From the NCBI RefSeq assembly GCF_009659625.1, contig NZ_VOIW01000001.1, positions 868,001 to 932,000 on the forward strand: DNA of 64,000 nt, given 5' to 3'. This DNA comes from Pseudomonas haemolytica. Lineage in GTDB: Bacteria; Pseudomonadota; Gammaproteobacteria; Pseudomonadales; Pseudomonadaceae. Both the position numbers and the translations under genes were made by a program. The notes beneath the pieces are model-generated. The model worked only from the letters and a program-made list of their open reading frames with translations. It was not told the DNA's origin and searched no databases. Of this stretch, positions 1-8,372 are shown in pieces; the first letter of the stretch is position 1; each line of letters starts with the position of its first letter.

Positions 1-1
1 A

Positions 2-244
2 ACACTCTCTTTTTCAACGGCTGTGAGCCAGAAGCTATTGGAAGCTCCACATGAATCGTCCACACACGCTCCTTCTAAAGATCTAATTGATTTTTCATGG
101 CTGGAGTTATAGTTAAATGACTGGCGCCAGGTGCTGAAGTTGGTCATCTCTGAGACCATTGCTAAACAGTTCCGAGGAGGGGCTCTCGGCTCACTGTCAG
201 TTACCCTGTTGATGGGGGCGAAACGAGCGTGCCACTTAGCCTAA
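2..244 (+). pseudogene. possible 3' remnant of a truncated gene, interrupted by an amber codon
   Basis: One plus-strand frame is open from the left edge to a TAG at 110-112 and continues in the same frame to a TAA at 242-244. The translation looks protein-like (first part ends in DLIDFSWLEL, second part contains KLVISETIAKQ), but I do not recognise it. It could be the end of a gene broken by a nonsense mutation, or chance. Its stop overlaps the convergent desaturase stop. The true upstream extent lies outside the window. Confidence 0.2.
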
Positions 245-1306
245 GAGTTTGTCCGTGTATGCGCCGGTAAACTGATGGGTACTAAACTTACCGTCAGCAT
301 CATATGGCTGTCCTTCATCGGTGCTGACGACTCTTGATAACCGCCCACGATGATAGGCATCCAGAAAATTGAAGAAGGTGATACTTTCTTCTCTCGCGTC
401 AGATACCCCGTAGAGTCTGAGTTGTTCGATTATTGCACTTTCCAGTTTTGGCAACATGTACCAAGGGCAGGTTGGAAAGCAGTGGTGCGCCGTATGGTAA
501 CCAAAATTCAAAATAATCAGATTGAGAAAGGTGAACTTTCTAGCCACGGGTACCGAGAATGTATTCTGGATTTCATAGAGTTTTCCATGGGTTAGCTTTT
601 CCCCATCCACATACACCTGCTGAAAAGAATGCTGGAAACAGTCGACGAAACGTACTACGTGTATTCTGATGAAGGAGGAGGCTTGCCATACCAGCACAAG
701 CATCAGCGAAGACCGGGCAAACGTGACGTATGCGACAGCATAAATGCAAAGGCTGCCTACACCCCTGGTTGCGTCGCGCCTGCTTCCACTGAATATCACA
801 TGGTAGATATTGATTATCTTGATCAGGTAGTAGAAGGCAGGGAGGTATATTGTTTCCGCAAAGGCGATCACCCTAAATAATCTTGGGTAAGCGATAGAAA
901 AACTGATGCTATCGAACCCACCAATGTCGATTCTTTCGGCATGATGCCGGACATGGTCTTTTCTATATGCCTCAAACGAGAAAAAGGAGAGACCGTTGAG
1001 AAAAGACAAACACTCTCCGACTATAGAGTTGCTTTTCTTCGACCTGAATACAGCATTATGTGCACAATCATGGCTCAGGTACCACGACCAGATTTTTGCA
1101 AGGGCAATAAGGAGAATAGCGCCTGACACCGCAATAATCTGTTCACTACATGCCAGGAACATACCGGACGCAGTCAATATCGCTATCGCACTCAGCACCG
1201 TCACAGAGGGCAGTAACTTTCGCTCTTTAGCTATCGAAATGAGGAGGTTTTTCGCGTTAACGTCTTTGATAGCGCGCAGATAGTGTTCAGCATAAAGTAA
1301 AGACAT
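236..1306 (-). CDS. membrane fatty-acid-desaturase family protein
   Basis: This 356-residue protein has the three histidine boxes of membrane di-iron desaturases: HDCAH at residues 79-83, HVRHH at 118-122 and HTAHH at 271-275. Hydrophobic stretches lie around 35-75 and 145-210. The family inserts double bonds, or sometimes hydroxyls, into acyl chains at the inner membrane; the substrate here is unknown. The start has AGAGG a few bases upstream. The gene has clearly lower GC than most of the window and lies 160 bp downstream of the DMT and oxygenase genes on the same strand. It may be the last gene of that unit or be transcribed separately. Confidence 0.8.
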   Translation of the reverse strand: MSLLYAEHYLRAIKDVNAKNLLISIAKERKLLPSVTVLSAIAILTASGMFLACSEQIIAVSGAILLIALAKIWSWYLSHDCAHNAVFRSKKSNSIVGECLSFLNGLSFFSFEAYRKDHVRHHAERIDIGGFDSISFSIAYPRLFRVIAFAETIYLPAFYYLIKIINIYHVIFSGSRRDATRGVGSLCIYAVAYVTFARSSLMLVLVWQASSFIRIHVVRFVDCFQHSFQQVYVDGEKLTHGKLYEIQNTFSVPVARKFTFLNLIILNFGYHTAHHCFPTCPWYMLPKLESAIIEQLRLYGVSDAREESITFFNFLDAYHRGRLSRVVSTDEGQPYDADGKFSTHQFTGAYTDKLLG

Positions 1307-1467
1307 TAACGCCTCTCAAGCTTTTTAGCTGGTGTGGGGGCTAGCATTGAGCAATCGACCATGCCTCTAACAGGCGTAATCACTTAGTTGCGCTCGTGGA
1401 AATGACGGCGAGGCTCGGGTATGAACGCGCGCAACATAACGCGAAAGCGTTGCACTTATCCTGGCGG

Positions 1468-2004
1468 CTATTGGTCTTTCACTGCTGCGTCTGGCGCCAT
1501 TGATGCAGAGGCAACCGAGACCGCTGCGTTAGTATCCGGGTTCAAGTGTTGATCCCCGCTATCTGATTTGTAGCCGATCAGTATCACGCCGACGATGCAG
1601 CACAACACGCCAGCAATGTTCAAATAGGACAGTCCTTCTTTAAGAAGAAATACGCCAATGAAACCAAGGGCAATATTGATAATCGCGCCGGTAACGATAT
1701 TGCCTGTACTGAGGTCCCATCCGCTGCGGTACATCATCAAGAAACCGATTTCCATCATTAAGATGCAAAATGCGATGCCTCCCTGAAGCCATGTCATTTG
1801 CTTCAGCCCGGCCAGCAAAGTTCCGCTACCCAAAAAGAACGGCAACATCAACGTAGACAGAATAACAATCGCCACATAAATACTGACAATTGAAACCAAG
1901 GGGTTGATCGTAGACGGTATTTTCTTCATGAGCATGTGATAGCCCACAGTCCCGAGTATCGCTACGATCGCTGATAGATAGAATGTATATTCTTTACCTA
2001 GCAC
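1468..2004 (-). CDS. half-size EamA/DMT-like membrane protein
   Basis: About 178 residues with five predicted membrane segments (roughly 8-28, 36-62, 74-97, 104-126, 128-147) and a hydrophilic tail. This matches one half of a ten-helix EamA/DMT transporter, so it would probably work as a dimer; an export role is an inference. I chose GTG at 2004 because GGAG lies 8 bases upstream. The in-frame TTG at 2010 is too close to that site. It begins 14 bases after the oxygenase stop, so the two are almost certainly co-transcribed and possibly translationally coupled. GC is low, like its neighbours. Confidence 0.65.
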   Translation of the reverse strand: MLGKEYTFYLSAIVAILGTVGYHMLMKKIPSTINPLVSIVSIYVAIVILSTLMLPFFLGSGTLLAGLKQMTWLQGGIAFCILMMEIGFLMMYRSGWDLSTGNIVTGAIINIALGFIGVFLLKEGLSYLNIAGVLCCIVGVILIGYKSDSGDQHLNPDTNAAVSVASASMAPDAAVKDQ

Positions 2005-2018
2005 GTTCAATGCTCCTA

Positions 2019-2978
2019 CTAATTGGGTTCAAGTTCACGAAACGTGGTCGTTTCCAGGAAGCGCTGGTCCATGTACTCTCCGGCCACAATCGCGCCATAT
2101 TTCGCAGGGCTGTCGTCTGCGCAACAACTTGGCAGGCATTCCACCTTGGCGGTGTAGTCCGGATCCATGAAAAACGCCGCCGAGTGGCGCAATTTGCCAG
2201 AGGTGTTTATTACCCTGTGCAGGGTTGCCTTGTAGCGGTCATTCGTCCAGCGAGACATTAAATCACCGACGTTGACCACAAAGGCATTTGGAATTGGCTT
2301 GACTTTGATCCAGGCGCCATCAGCACTTTGCACCTCCAATCCGCCTGTATCACTTTCCGAGATCATGGTTATCCAGCCGAAGTCTGTATGTTCTCCAGCG
2401 CCCATTGGCTCGCCATATGTATATTGAGTGGAGGGGTAGCGTAGAACTCTTAGTTGAGCCATCGGTTTCTTGAATTTATCGTCGAAGTAATCGATAGGCA
2501 TATTCAGCGCAAGGGCAAATACGTTAAGCAGCTTTTTTCCGAACGCGAGCATCTGCGAGTGATATTCCGTCATCGCCAGCTTGAAGTCGGGCAATTCCTC
2601 TGGCCATACATTGGGGCCGTAAAAAGGCAGTTTCGCTTTTACGAACGCGTCGTCAAGTGGCAAGTCCGTAGCCATGTCAAATCCCTCTTTGACATCGCCC
2701 AATATGCCATCTGACTTATCTGCGCCTTCGCTAAAGTAGCCACGCATATACGCAGATTTATGAATTTCGATTTTTTCCTTGGCCTGAATAGGCAGGTCAA
2801 AAAAAGACTCAATGTGAGAGAACACCGTCGAAATAAGTGTTTCATCTACGCCGTGATTAACGACTGTGAAGAATCCGACGTCCCTGCACGCAGTGTCGAT
2901 CTCCTTAACTAGGCGCGGTGATATATCTGTCCCCTGCGTCAAACTACCGACGTCAATTATGGGTATGCTTTTTTCCAT
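2019..2978 (-). CDS. isopenicillin-N-synthase-like Fe(II)/2OG-type oxygenase
   Basis: A 319-residue protein of the plant/bacterial 2-oxoglutarate dioxygenase (IPNS-like) family. The iron ligands are visible as H197-x-D199 (in EHTDFGW) and H254 (in TLHRV). R264-x-S266 (KLRHSAAFF) is the expected cosubstrate-carboxylate-binding pair. The N-terminal DIOX_N segment starts IPIIDVG. The family oxidises small molecules: hydroxylation, desaturation or ring formation. I chose the ATG at 2978 because the conserved fold starts right after it; an upstream ATG at 3041 would add 21 unlikely residues. It is the first gene of a low-GC operon, divergent from a LysR regulator. Confidence 0.85.
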   Translation of the reverse strand: MEKSIPIIDVGSLTQGTDISPRLVKEIDTACRDVGFFTVVNHGVDETLISTVFSHIESFFDLPIQAKEKIEIHKSAYMRGYFSEGADKSDGILGDVKEGFDMATDLPLDDAFVKAKLPFYGPNVWPEELPDFKLAMTEYHSQMLAFGKKLLNVFALALNMPIDYFDDKFKKPMAQLRVLRYPSTQYTYGEPMGAGEHTDFGWITMISESDTGGLEVQSADGAWIKVKPIPNAFVVNVGDLMSRWTNDRYKATLHRVINTSGKLRHSAAFFMDPDYTAKVECLPSCCADDSPAKYGAIVAGEYMDQRFLETTTFRELEPN

Positions 2979-3259
2979 AGAAGCACCATTGGCTCTAAAA
3001 AAAGGCGCAAAAAGACCTAATCCATGAATGCTGAAATGCACAGGCAGGGATAGGCCGTAAATAGGCCAGTGTCATTATTTAGACTAAGCAACTCCGCCGA
3101 CCCGCAAGCGTTGTCACAAGTACTCGACGATCCGCAATCGCCAGGCTTCGTCTTACAGGCTGGGTGGCGTAGCCTAGAATTCCCTTCTATGAAAGCCGAG
3201 GCAAATCAGATAAAGTAAGCCTGGCTTAGTTTTTTTCACCATGGAAGGGGGATGACTTA

Positions 3260-4219
3260 ATGTTCGCAAAATTGCCGTTGACAGCCATTCGAGCGTTTGA
3301 ATCCGCCGCACGACTGGGTGGGTTTAAAGCAGCTTCCGCAGAGTTGTTTGTTACCCCGGCGGCGGTATCACAACAAATAAAAACACTCGAAAACTTGCTG
3401 GGTAGTATGCTTTTTGTGCGAACTCCCCACGGTGTCAAACTCACCGATAACGGTGAGAGATTATATTCAAAGGTGCATCTTTCTTTTTTGGATATAAGCA
3501 GTAGTATGTCGACGCTGAAGCCTCCGGCCGACACCAATACACTCCGAGTTTCAACCACGCCGGCATTCGCCTCGTTATGGCTGATCCCTCGGCTGGCTAA
3601 ATTTTATAGTGAACATCCTGACATTCATGTAAGTATTGAAACCAGTAATGAAGTGGTCGATTTATTCCGTGACTCATCTGTGGACTTGGCTATTCGTTGT
3701 GGATTTCGCGATTTTCCAGAATTGTACAGTCAAGCGCTGATGCGCGAGCAGTTTGGCGTGTTCTCCCACGCTCACTGGAAGGAAGAAGAAGTTGAAACTT
3801 CGCTGAAACTTATAAATATACGTTGGGCTACGTCATCGCCCGCTTCAATTAGTTGGGCCGCTTGGTGCGCAGCTGCGAATCATGAAGGCTGGCTCGCAAA
3901 AGCTGTCTTGCGTGAGTACAACGATGAACATTTTGCACTCCAGGCCGCTATTGCCGGGCATGGTTTGACGCTGGCGAGCACGGTCCTGGCGGCAGACTAC
4001 GTTGCCAATGGATTGCTGATTCCTTATAGACCGGACATCAAGATTCCTGGCGCGCAGTTTTCAGCCGTATGCGTTCCAGGGCGTGAACGTTCAGGAGCCG
4101 TAAAAAAGTTTCTGGCATGGATGGTCAAGGTGATAGCTAGCTGTCATGCCGATTATCAAGTTGCTCGGGATGACGCGTCGCAGACTGTCACTAAGCGCCG
4201 CGCATCACTGGCCATTTGA
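3260..4219 (+). CDS. LysR-family regulator, GcvA-like
   Basis: 319 residues. The N-terminal winged helix-turn-helix (residues 5-65) reads LPLTAIRAFESAARLGGF followed by VTPAAVSQQIKTLE, typical of the GcvA/AmpR branch. A periplasmic-binding-protein-like effector domain follows from about residue 90. An AAGGGGG stretch precedes the ATG. It is transcribed away from the oxygenase-DMT-desaturase genes across about 280 bp, the classic arrangement for a LysR protein controlling its neighbour. Its GC is lower than that of the LysR genes further on, so it probably arrived with the oxygenase unit. The effector is unknown. Confidence 0.85.
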   Translation: MFAKLPLTAIRAFESAARLGGFKAASAELFVTPAAVSQQIKTLENLLGSMLFVRTPHGVKLTDNGERLYSKVHLSFLDISSSMSTLKPPADTNTLRVSTTPAFASLWLIPRLAKFYSEHPDIHVSIETSNEVVDLFRDSSVDLAIRCGFRDFPELYSQALMREQFGVFSHAHWKEEEVETSLKLINIRWATSSPASISWAAWCAAANHEGWLAKAVLREYNDEHFALQAAIAGHGLTLASTVLAADYVANGLLIPYRPDIKIPGAQFSAVCVPGRERSGAVKKFLAWMVKVIASCHADYQVARDDASQTVTKRRASLAI

Positions 4220-4286
4220 TAATGAGGCCGACAATGCCGTGTTGCGCCTGAACCCCGTGCTGGTGGCGTGCGTGTAAGCTCGGTTC

Positions 4287-5222
4287 CTACAGCAAGCCCT
4301 GATCCGCGCACACCCTCACCACTTGCTCGCGAAACCAGGTATTGGCGCTGTCCTGCCCACTGGTTTCGTTCCACTGCATATCCAGAGTGAACCCCGGCAG
4401 ACCGTTGGGGGCCTCGCACACACCGAACACCGGTGCCGGCGCCAGCAACTTCTGCACACGGCGGGGCAGGGTGACGATGAAGTCGGTGCCGGCAATCATC
4501 TTCAATGCCGCGCTGTAGCTGTTGGCCCGCGCGATCACCTGGCGCTTGCGGGCCTGGCGTGCGAGCCAGCCGTCGATCATGTTGGTGTCGGAGCTCCACG
4601 GCGTGGGAAATACGTGGCGACGCTCGACGAAGGACTGCAGGCTGAATGCCGGTTCCCGGGGGGCCGAGCGTTGGTCAAACACGCAGACCAGGTCGTCTTC
4701 GAGCAGCATCTGTGTCTTGAAGTCTTTATGGGCGCGGTGAAAGTGCGGGCCGAAGCAGATCACCAAGTCGAGGCGACCTTCACGCAGGTCGTCGGCGGGG
4801 ATGTCGGTTTCCAGCTTTTGTACATTGACGATCACCGGCAGGTCGGCGTGGTCGAAGTGCTTCAGCAGGCGCGGCAGGATCAGTTGTTCGAAGTATTCCG
4901 GGGCGCACACATTGAAGGTCACGGCCTGCTGGGTCGGGTCGAAGGTCTGGCCACCGGCGTGACACAGGTTGATGCTTTCCAGGATCTTCTGCACATGCCC
5001 GTACATGTTGGTGGCCTTGTACGTCGGACGCATGCCAGCCCGCGTGTTGATAAACAGCTCATCCTCAAAGCTGGTGCGCAGCTTCTTCAGGCTGTAGCTC
5101 ACGGTGGACTGGCTGACGAACAGCGTCTCGGACACATCGGTAACGCTGCTCTGGTCGTAGACGGCGATGAACACCATCAGATCCTGCATATCGAGCTTTC
5201 TGAGCAAGTTACTGTTTAGCAT
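4287..5222 (-). CDS. LysR-family transcriptional regulator
   Basis: 311 residues with an N-terminal helix-turn-helix (residues 8-68, LFVSQSTVSYSLKKLR) and a substrate-binding domain from about 95. The DLMVFIAVYDQ opening recalls NodD/LeuO-type members. No Shine-Dalgarno is obvious at the ATG. A 20-bp near-palindrome at 5243-5262 lies just upstream and is a probable autoregulatory operator. No metabolic gene is divergent from it: the next gene upstream is the MFS transporter on the same strand, which may be a target. It is convergent with the LysR gene ending at 4219. Confidence 0.85.
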   Translation of the reverse strand: MLNSNLLRKLDMQDLMVFIAVYDQSSVTDVSETLFVSQSTVSYSLKKLRTSFEDELFINTRAGMRPTYKATNMYGHVQKILESINLCHAGGQTFDPTQQAVTFNVCAPEYFEQLILPRLLKHFDHADLPVIVNVQKLETDIPADDLREGRLDLVICFGPHFHRAHKDFKTQMLLEDDLVCVFDQRSAPREPAFSLQSFVERRHVFPTPWSSDTNMIDGWLARQARKRQVIARANSYSAALKMIAGTDFIVTLPRRVQKLLAPAPVFGVCEAPNGLPGFTLDMQWNETSGQDSANTWFREQVVRVCADQGLL

Positions 5223-5242
5223 CGGTTTCGTCCGTAAACCCT

Positions 5243-5262
5243 TTGTACCGAATTCAGTACAA
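5243..5262. promoter_or_regulatory. 20-bp palindrome upstream of a LysR gene
   Basis: TTGTACCGAATTCAGTACAA: two 6-bp arms (TTGTAC/GTACAA) around a central GAATTC, with only the two single-base joints breaking symmetry. It contains a T-N11-A arrangement, as LysR boxes do, and lies 20 bp before the LysR start at 5222, where the regulator would bind its own promoter. Its function is inferred. Confidence 0.5.
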
Positions 5263-5359
5263 GACTGGGCAAAATGTTAACGGAACGCTCGTGCCAATAG
5301 AAAGCTCTGTAGGACCATTCAATGTTTCGTGTGGGACAAAAAATGTTTACAACACGACG

Positions 5360-6547
5360 TCAGCGGATATGTTGCGCGTAATGCTTCGGATCGAAGCGTA
5401 CGACGATCAGCAGCATCAGCACGATCACCGCCGTCAATGACCACCAGGCCCATTCAAAGCTGCCCAGTTGGTCGCGGATCATGCCGGCGATCAGTGGCGA
5501 GAGGCCGGCGATCAGGTAACCGATGCCTTGCACAAACGCAGTCAGGCCACCCGCGCGGCGCGGGTTCTCGAGGTGGTCGAGGGACAGGATCAGGCTCATC
5601 GGAAACAGGCCGCCGATACCCAGGCCGAGCAGGCACGGCCATAGCAGGCTCCAGTGTTGCGGGCTGAGAATAAGGCCGCAGAACCCCAGGATGATCAGCA
5701 CCAGCAGCACTGCGACCACGCCACGTTTGTCCTGGCGGCGGTTGGCAATCGCCGGGGTGACCAGCCCGGAGACCACTTCCATGGCAGTCAAAAAGCCCAG
5801 TAGCAAGCCGGCATTCTGTTCGCTCCAGCCCTGCTCGACGTAGTACGGCGCCAGCCACGCCAACACACAGGTGTAGGACGCGGTGCCGAGGCCGAAAAAG
5901 ATCGCCAGCAACCAGGCGCGGCGATTGCCGAAGAATGATTCCTGCGCGCTAGAACCGGCTTGGGGCAATGGCGGCAAGACCGCCCGCTGCGCATACCAGA
6001 ACATCAGGGCCAGCAGCGCCAGCGCCGCCCAGATTGCCAGGCCGATGCGCCAACTGCCGGTGTGCACTTGCACCAAGGGTGAGAACGACGCAGCCAGCGC
6101 GGCGCCGCCCATGATGGCGGTGACATACAGGCCCATGAACAGCGAAACGTTAGCGCTGAACCGTGACTTGATCAGCGCCGGCATCAGCGCCTGGATCAGC
6201 GCAATACCGATCCCCGCCGCAATGGCGCTGACGATCAGCTCCAGCGCCGAATCCAGGAACAGCCGCGACAAGGTCGCCACGCCGATGACCAACAGCGACA
6301 GCACAATGCTGCGATGTTCGCCCCAACGCTTGGCCAGGCCCATGCCAAAGAACATCGCCAGGCCCATGGCCATAACCGGCAACATGGTCAGCAAGGCGGC
6401 GCTGCTGAAACTCAACGGCACATCCGCACGAATCGACGACAACAACGGCCCCACGGCCGCCATCGACGGCCGCAGGTTTAGGGCGACCAGCACCACGCTG
6501 ATCATCAGCCAGACAGCGGTGGTGGGTTTTGCCTGAACGTTTTCCAT
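5360..6547 (-). CDS. MFS transporter, CynX/NimT type
   Basis: 395 residues with about twelve membrane helices. The first reads MISVVLVALNLRPSMAAVGP, and ALNLRP is characteristic of the CynX/NimT (cyanate transporter, 2-nitroimidazole) branch of the major facilitator superfamily. I used the ATG at 6547, preceded by AAGGCAG; an ATG at 6568 lacks a site. It follows the AruI-like gene by 74 bp on the same strand, so co-transcription is likely. Despite its CynX resemblance it lies about 11 kb from the cyanase genes, so its substrate should not be assumed to be cyanate. Confidence 0.8.
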   Translation of the reverse strand: MENVQAKPTTAVWLMISVVLVALNLRPSMAAVGPLLSSIRADVPLSFSSAALLTMLPVMAMGLAMFFGMGLAKRWGEHRSIVLSLLVIGVATLSRLFLDSALELIVSAIAAGIGIALIQALMPALIKSRFSANVSLFMGLYVTAIMGGAALAASFSPLVQVHTGSWRIGLAIWAALALLALMFWYAQRAVLPPLPQAGSSAQESFFGNRRAWLLAIFFGLGTASYTCVLAWLAPYYVEQGWSEQNAGLLLGFLTAMEVVSGLVTPAIANRRQDKRGVVAVLLVLIILGFCGLILSPQHWSLLWPCLLGLGIGGLFPMSLILSLDHLENPRRAGGLTAFVQGIGYLIAGLSPLIAGMIRDQLGSFEWAWWSLTAVIVLMLLIVVRFDPKHYAQHIR

Positions 6548-6621
6548 GGGTCTGCCTTGAGTGAACAAGGGCGGATCAGGCCATGCATGGGCGCACGGAG
6601 CAAATCAGAAAGTCGCAGGGG

Positions 6622-8262
6622 TTATTTAAAAATTGCAGATGCCGGGCATACCGTCTCCCACAGCCCTTGGTCGATTTCAATCAGCGTCGGCCCCTGGCGA
6701 TCAGCGGCGGTACGCAATGCCGCGCGCAGAGATTCGATGCCATTGATGCTTTCTGCCGCGCAACCCATCGCCTTGGCTATGCCGATAAAATCCGGGGTGT
6801 AGATGTCCACGCCTACGGGTTCGATGGCGCGGTTGAGCATGTATTTCTTGATCTCTTCATAGCCCTGGTTATTCCACAACAACACAATCACCGGTGTACG
6901 CGCTTGCACCGCGCTGGCCAGTTCCGGCAGGGTAAATTGCAGCCCGCCATCGCCGATCAGGCACACCACGGGTTGCCCGTCACCGCGCCCGAGCCAGGCG
7001 CCGATGGCCGCGGGCAGGGCATAACCCAGGGTGCCGTAGCCGGTGGATGAGTTGAACCAGCGGCGTGGGTGGTCGAGGTTCAGGGCCAGGTTTGCGCTGT
7101 ACACCGGCTGGGTGGAGTCGCCCACCAGCACGGCGCCGGGCAGTTCATCCAGGACGGTGTTGAGCAACCGCGTTTGTATGCGGGTGGCGGTATCCCAGGT
7201 GGGCTCCAGTTCGGCCCACAAACGGGCGACGCGAGCTGCGCCCCACTCGGTATTGCGCGGCGCCAGCGGCTCGCGGTTGAGTTCGGTGAGCAAGGCCTCG
7301 GCGGCGATGTGTGCGTCGGCCACCAGCGCTACCTGGGGCGGGTAGTTGCGTACGGTCTGGTCCGGGTCGATATCGACACGCAGCAGCGCGCCGGGAATCT
7401 TGAAGCCGCCGGCGAAGGTCACGTCGTAGTCGGTTTCCGCCAGTTCCGTACCGATGGCCAGCACCACATCGGCCTCGGCGATCAGGGCGCGGGTGGCCAC
7501 CAGGGTTTGGGTCGAGCCGATCAACAGTGGGTGTGCTGCAGGTAGCAGGCCTTTGGCATTGATGGTCAGGGCCATGGGTGCACCGAGGGCTTCGGCCAGG
7601 CGGGTCAATTCGGGCGCGGCATCGATGGCACCGCCACCGGCCAGGATCAGTGGGCGCTTGGCGGCGCCGAGCAAGCGGCTCATCTGCTTGACCGCCGCCG
7701 GTGCCGCACCGGCGCGGGCCACGCTGACCGGCTCACTGCCCAGCAGCGCATCGGCGTTTTCCACCAACACATCCAACGGGATCTCGATGTGCACCGGGCG
7801 CGGCCGGCCCGCCTGGAACAGCGCAAATGCCCGCGCCAGCACGCCGGGCAACTCCGCCGCCGACATCAAGGTATGGGAGAACGCCGCCACGCCTGCCACC
7901 AGTGCGCTCTGGTTGGGCAACTCATGCAACTTGCCGCGCCCGCCACCCAACTGGCTGCGCGACTGCACGCTGGAAATCACCAGCATCGGGATCGAGTCGG
8001 CATAGGCCTGGCCCATGGCCGTGGTGATATTGGTCATGCCGGGCCCGGTGATGATGAAGCACACGCCAGGCTTGCCGCTGGTGCGCGCATAACCGTCGGC
8101 CATAAAGCCGGCGCCCTGTTCGTGGCGCGGGGTAACGTGACGGATACTGGAACGCGCCAAACCGCGGTACAACTCCACGGTGTGTACGCCGGGGATGCCG
8201 AACACGTGGTCCACGCCATAGCTTTCCAGAAGGTTGACCAATACTTCGCCGCAGGTCGCCAT
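6622..8262 (-). CDS. aruI: ThDP-dependent decarboxylase, AruI-like
   Basis: 546 residues with the three-domain layout of acetolactate-synthase-fold enzymes. The catalytic glutamate is E48 (TPRHEQGAGFMADGYAR). The C-terminal ThDP motif starts at GDGGLQFTLPEL and ends NN in LLWNNQGY. The opening (FGIPGVHTVELYRGL) closely resembles Pseudomonas AruI, the 5-guanidino-2-oxopentanoate decarboxylase of the arginine transaminase pathway. No aruH aminotransferase lies nearby, so the exact substrate is uncertain and another 2-oxoacid decarboxylase or synthase is possible. It is divergent from the LysR gene at 8373, which probably regulates it, and is followed by the MFS gene. Confidence 0.65.
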   Translation of the reverse strand: MATCGEVLVNLLESYGVDHVFGIPGVHTVELYRGLARSSIRHVTPRHEQGAGFMADGYARTSGKPGVCFIITGPGMTNITTAMGQAYADSIPMLVISSVQSRSQLGGGRGKLHELPNQSALVAGVAAFSHTLMSAAELPGVLARAFALFQAGRPRPVHIEIPLDVLVENADALLGSEPVSVARAGAAPAAVKQMSRLLGAAKRPLILAGGGAIDAAPELTRLAEALGAPMALTINAKGLLPAAHPLLIGSTQTLVATRALIAEADVVLAIGTELAETDYDVTFAGGFKIPGALLRVDIDPDQTVRNYPPQVALVADAHIAAEALLTELNREPLAPRNTEWGAARVARLWAELEPTWDTATRIQTRLLNTVLDELPGAVLVGDSTQPVYSANLALNLDHPRRWFNSSTGYGTLGYALPAAIGAWLGRGDGQPVVCLIGDGGLQFTLPELASAVQARTPVIVLLWNNQGYEEIKKYMLNRAIEPVGVDIYTPDFIGIAKAMGCAAESINGIESLRAALRTAADRQGPTLIEIDQGLWETVCPASAIFK

Positions 8263-8372
8263 ATATGTCGCTCTTGTTATGGGTTTAGGCGCTATTGGAG
8301 CGGCAGGCCGGTAGCGGCAACAATCGATAAAAAGTCATACTAGCCATGTCCCCACATCATGGCTGCGCCCCG

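Noticed and set aside
2019..2978. Idea that the oxygenase is an ethylene-forming enzyme
   Set aside because: Its motif regions follow the general IPNS-like pattern and do not match the remembered ethylene-forming-enzyme sequence.
5360..6547. Calling the MFS gene cynX
   Set aside because: It resembles the CynX/NimT group, but lies about 11 kb from cynTS and behind a decarboxylase gene, so cyanate transport is not supported.
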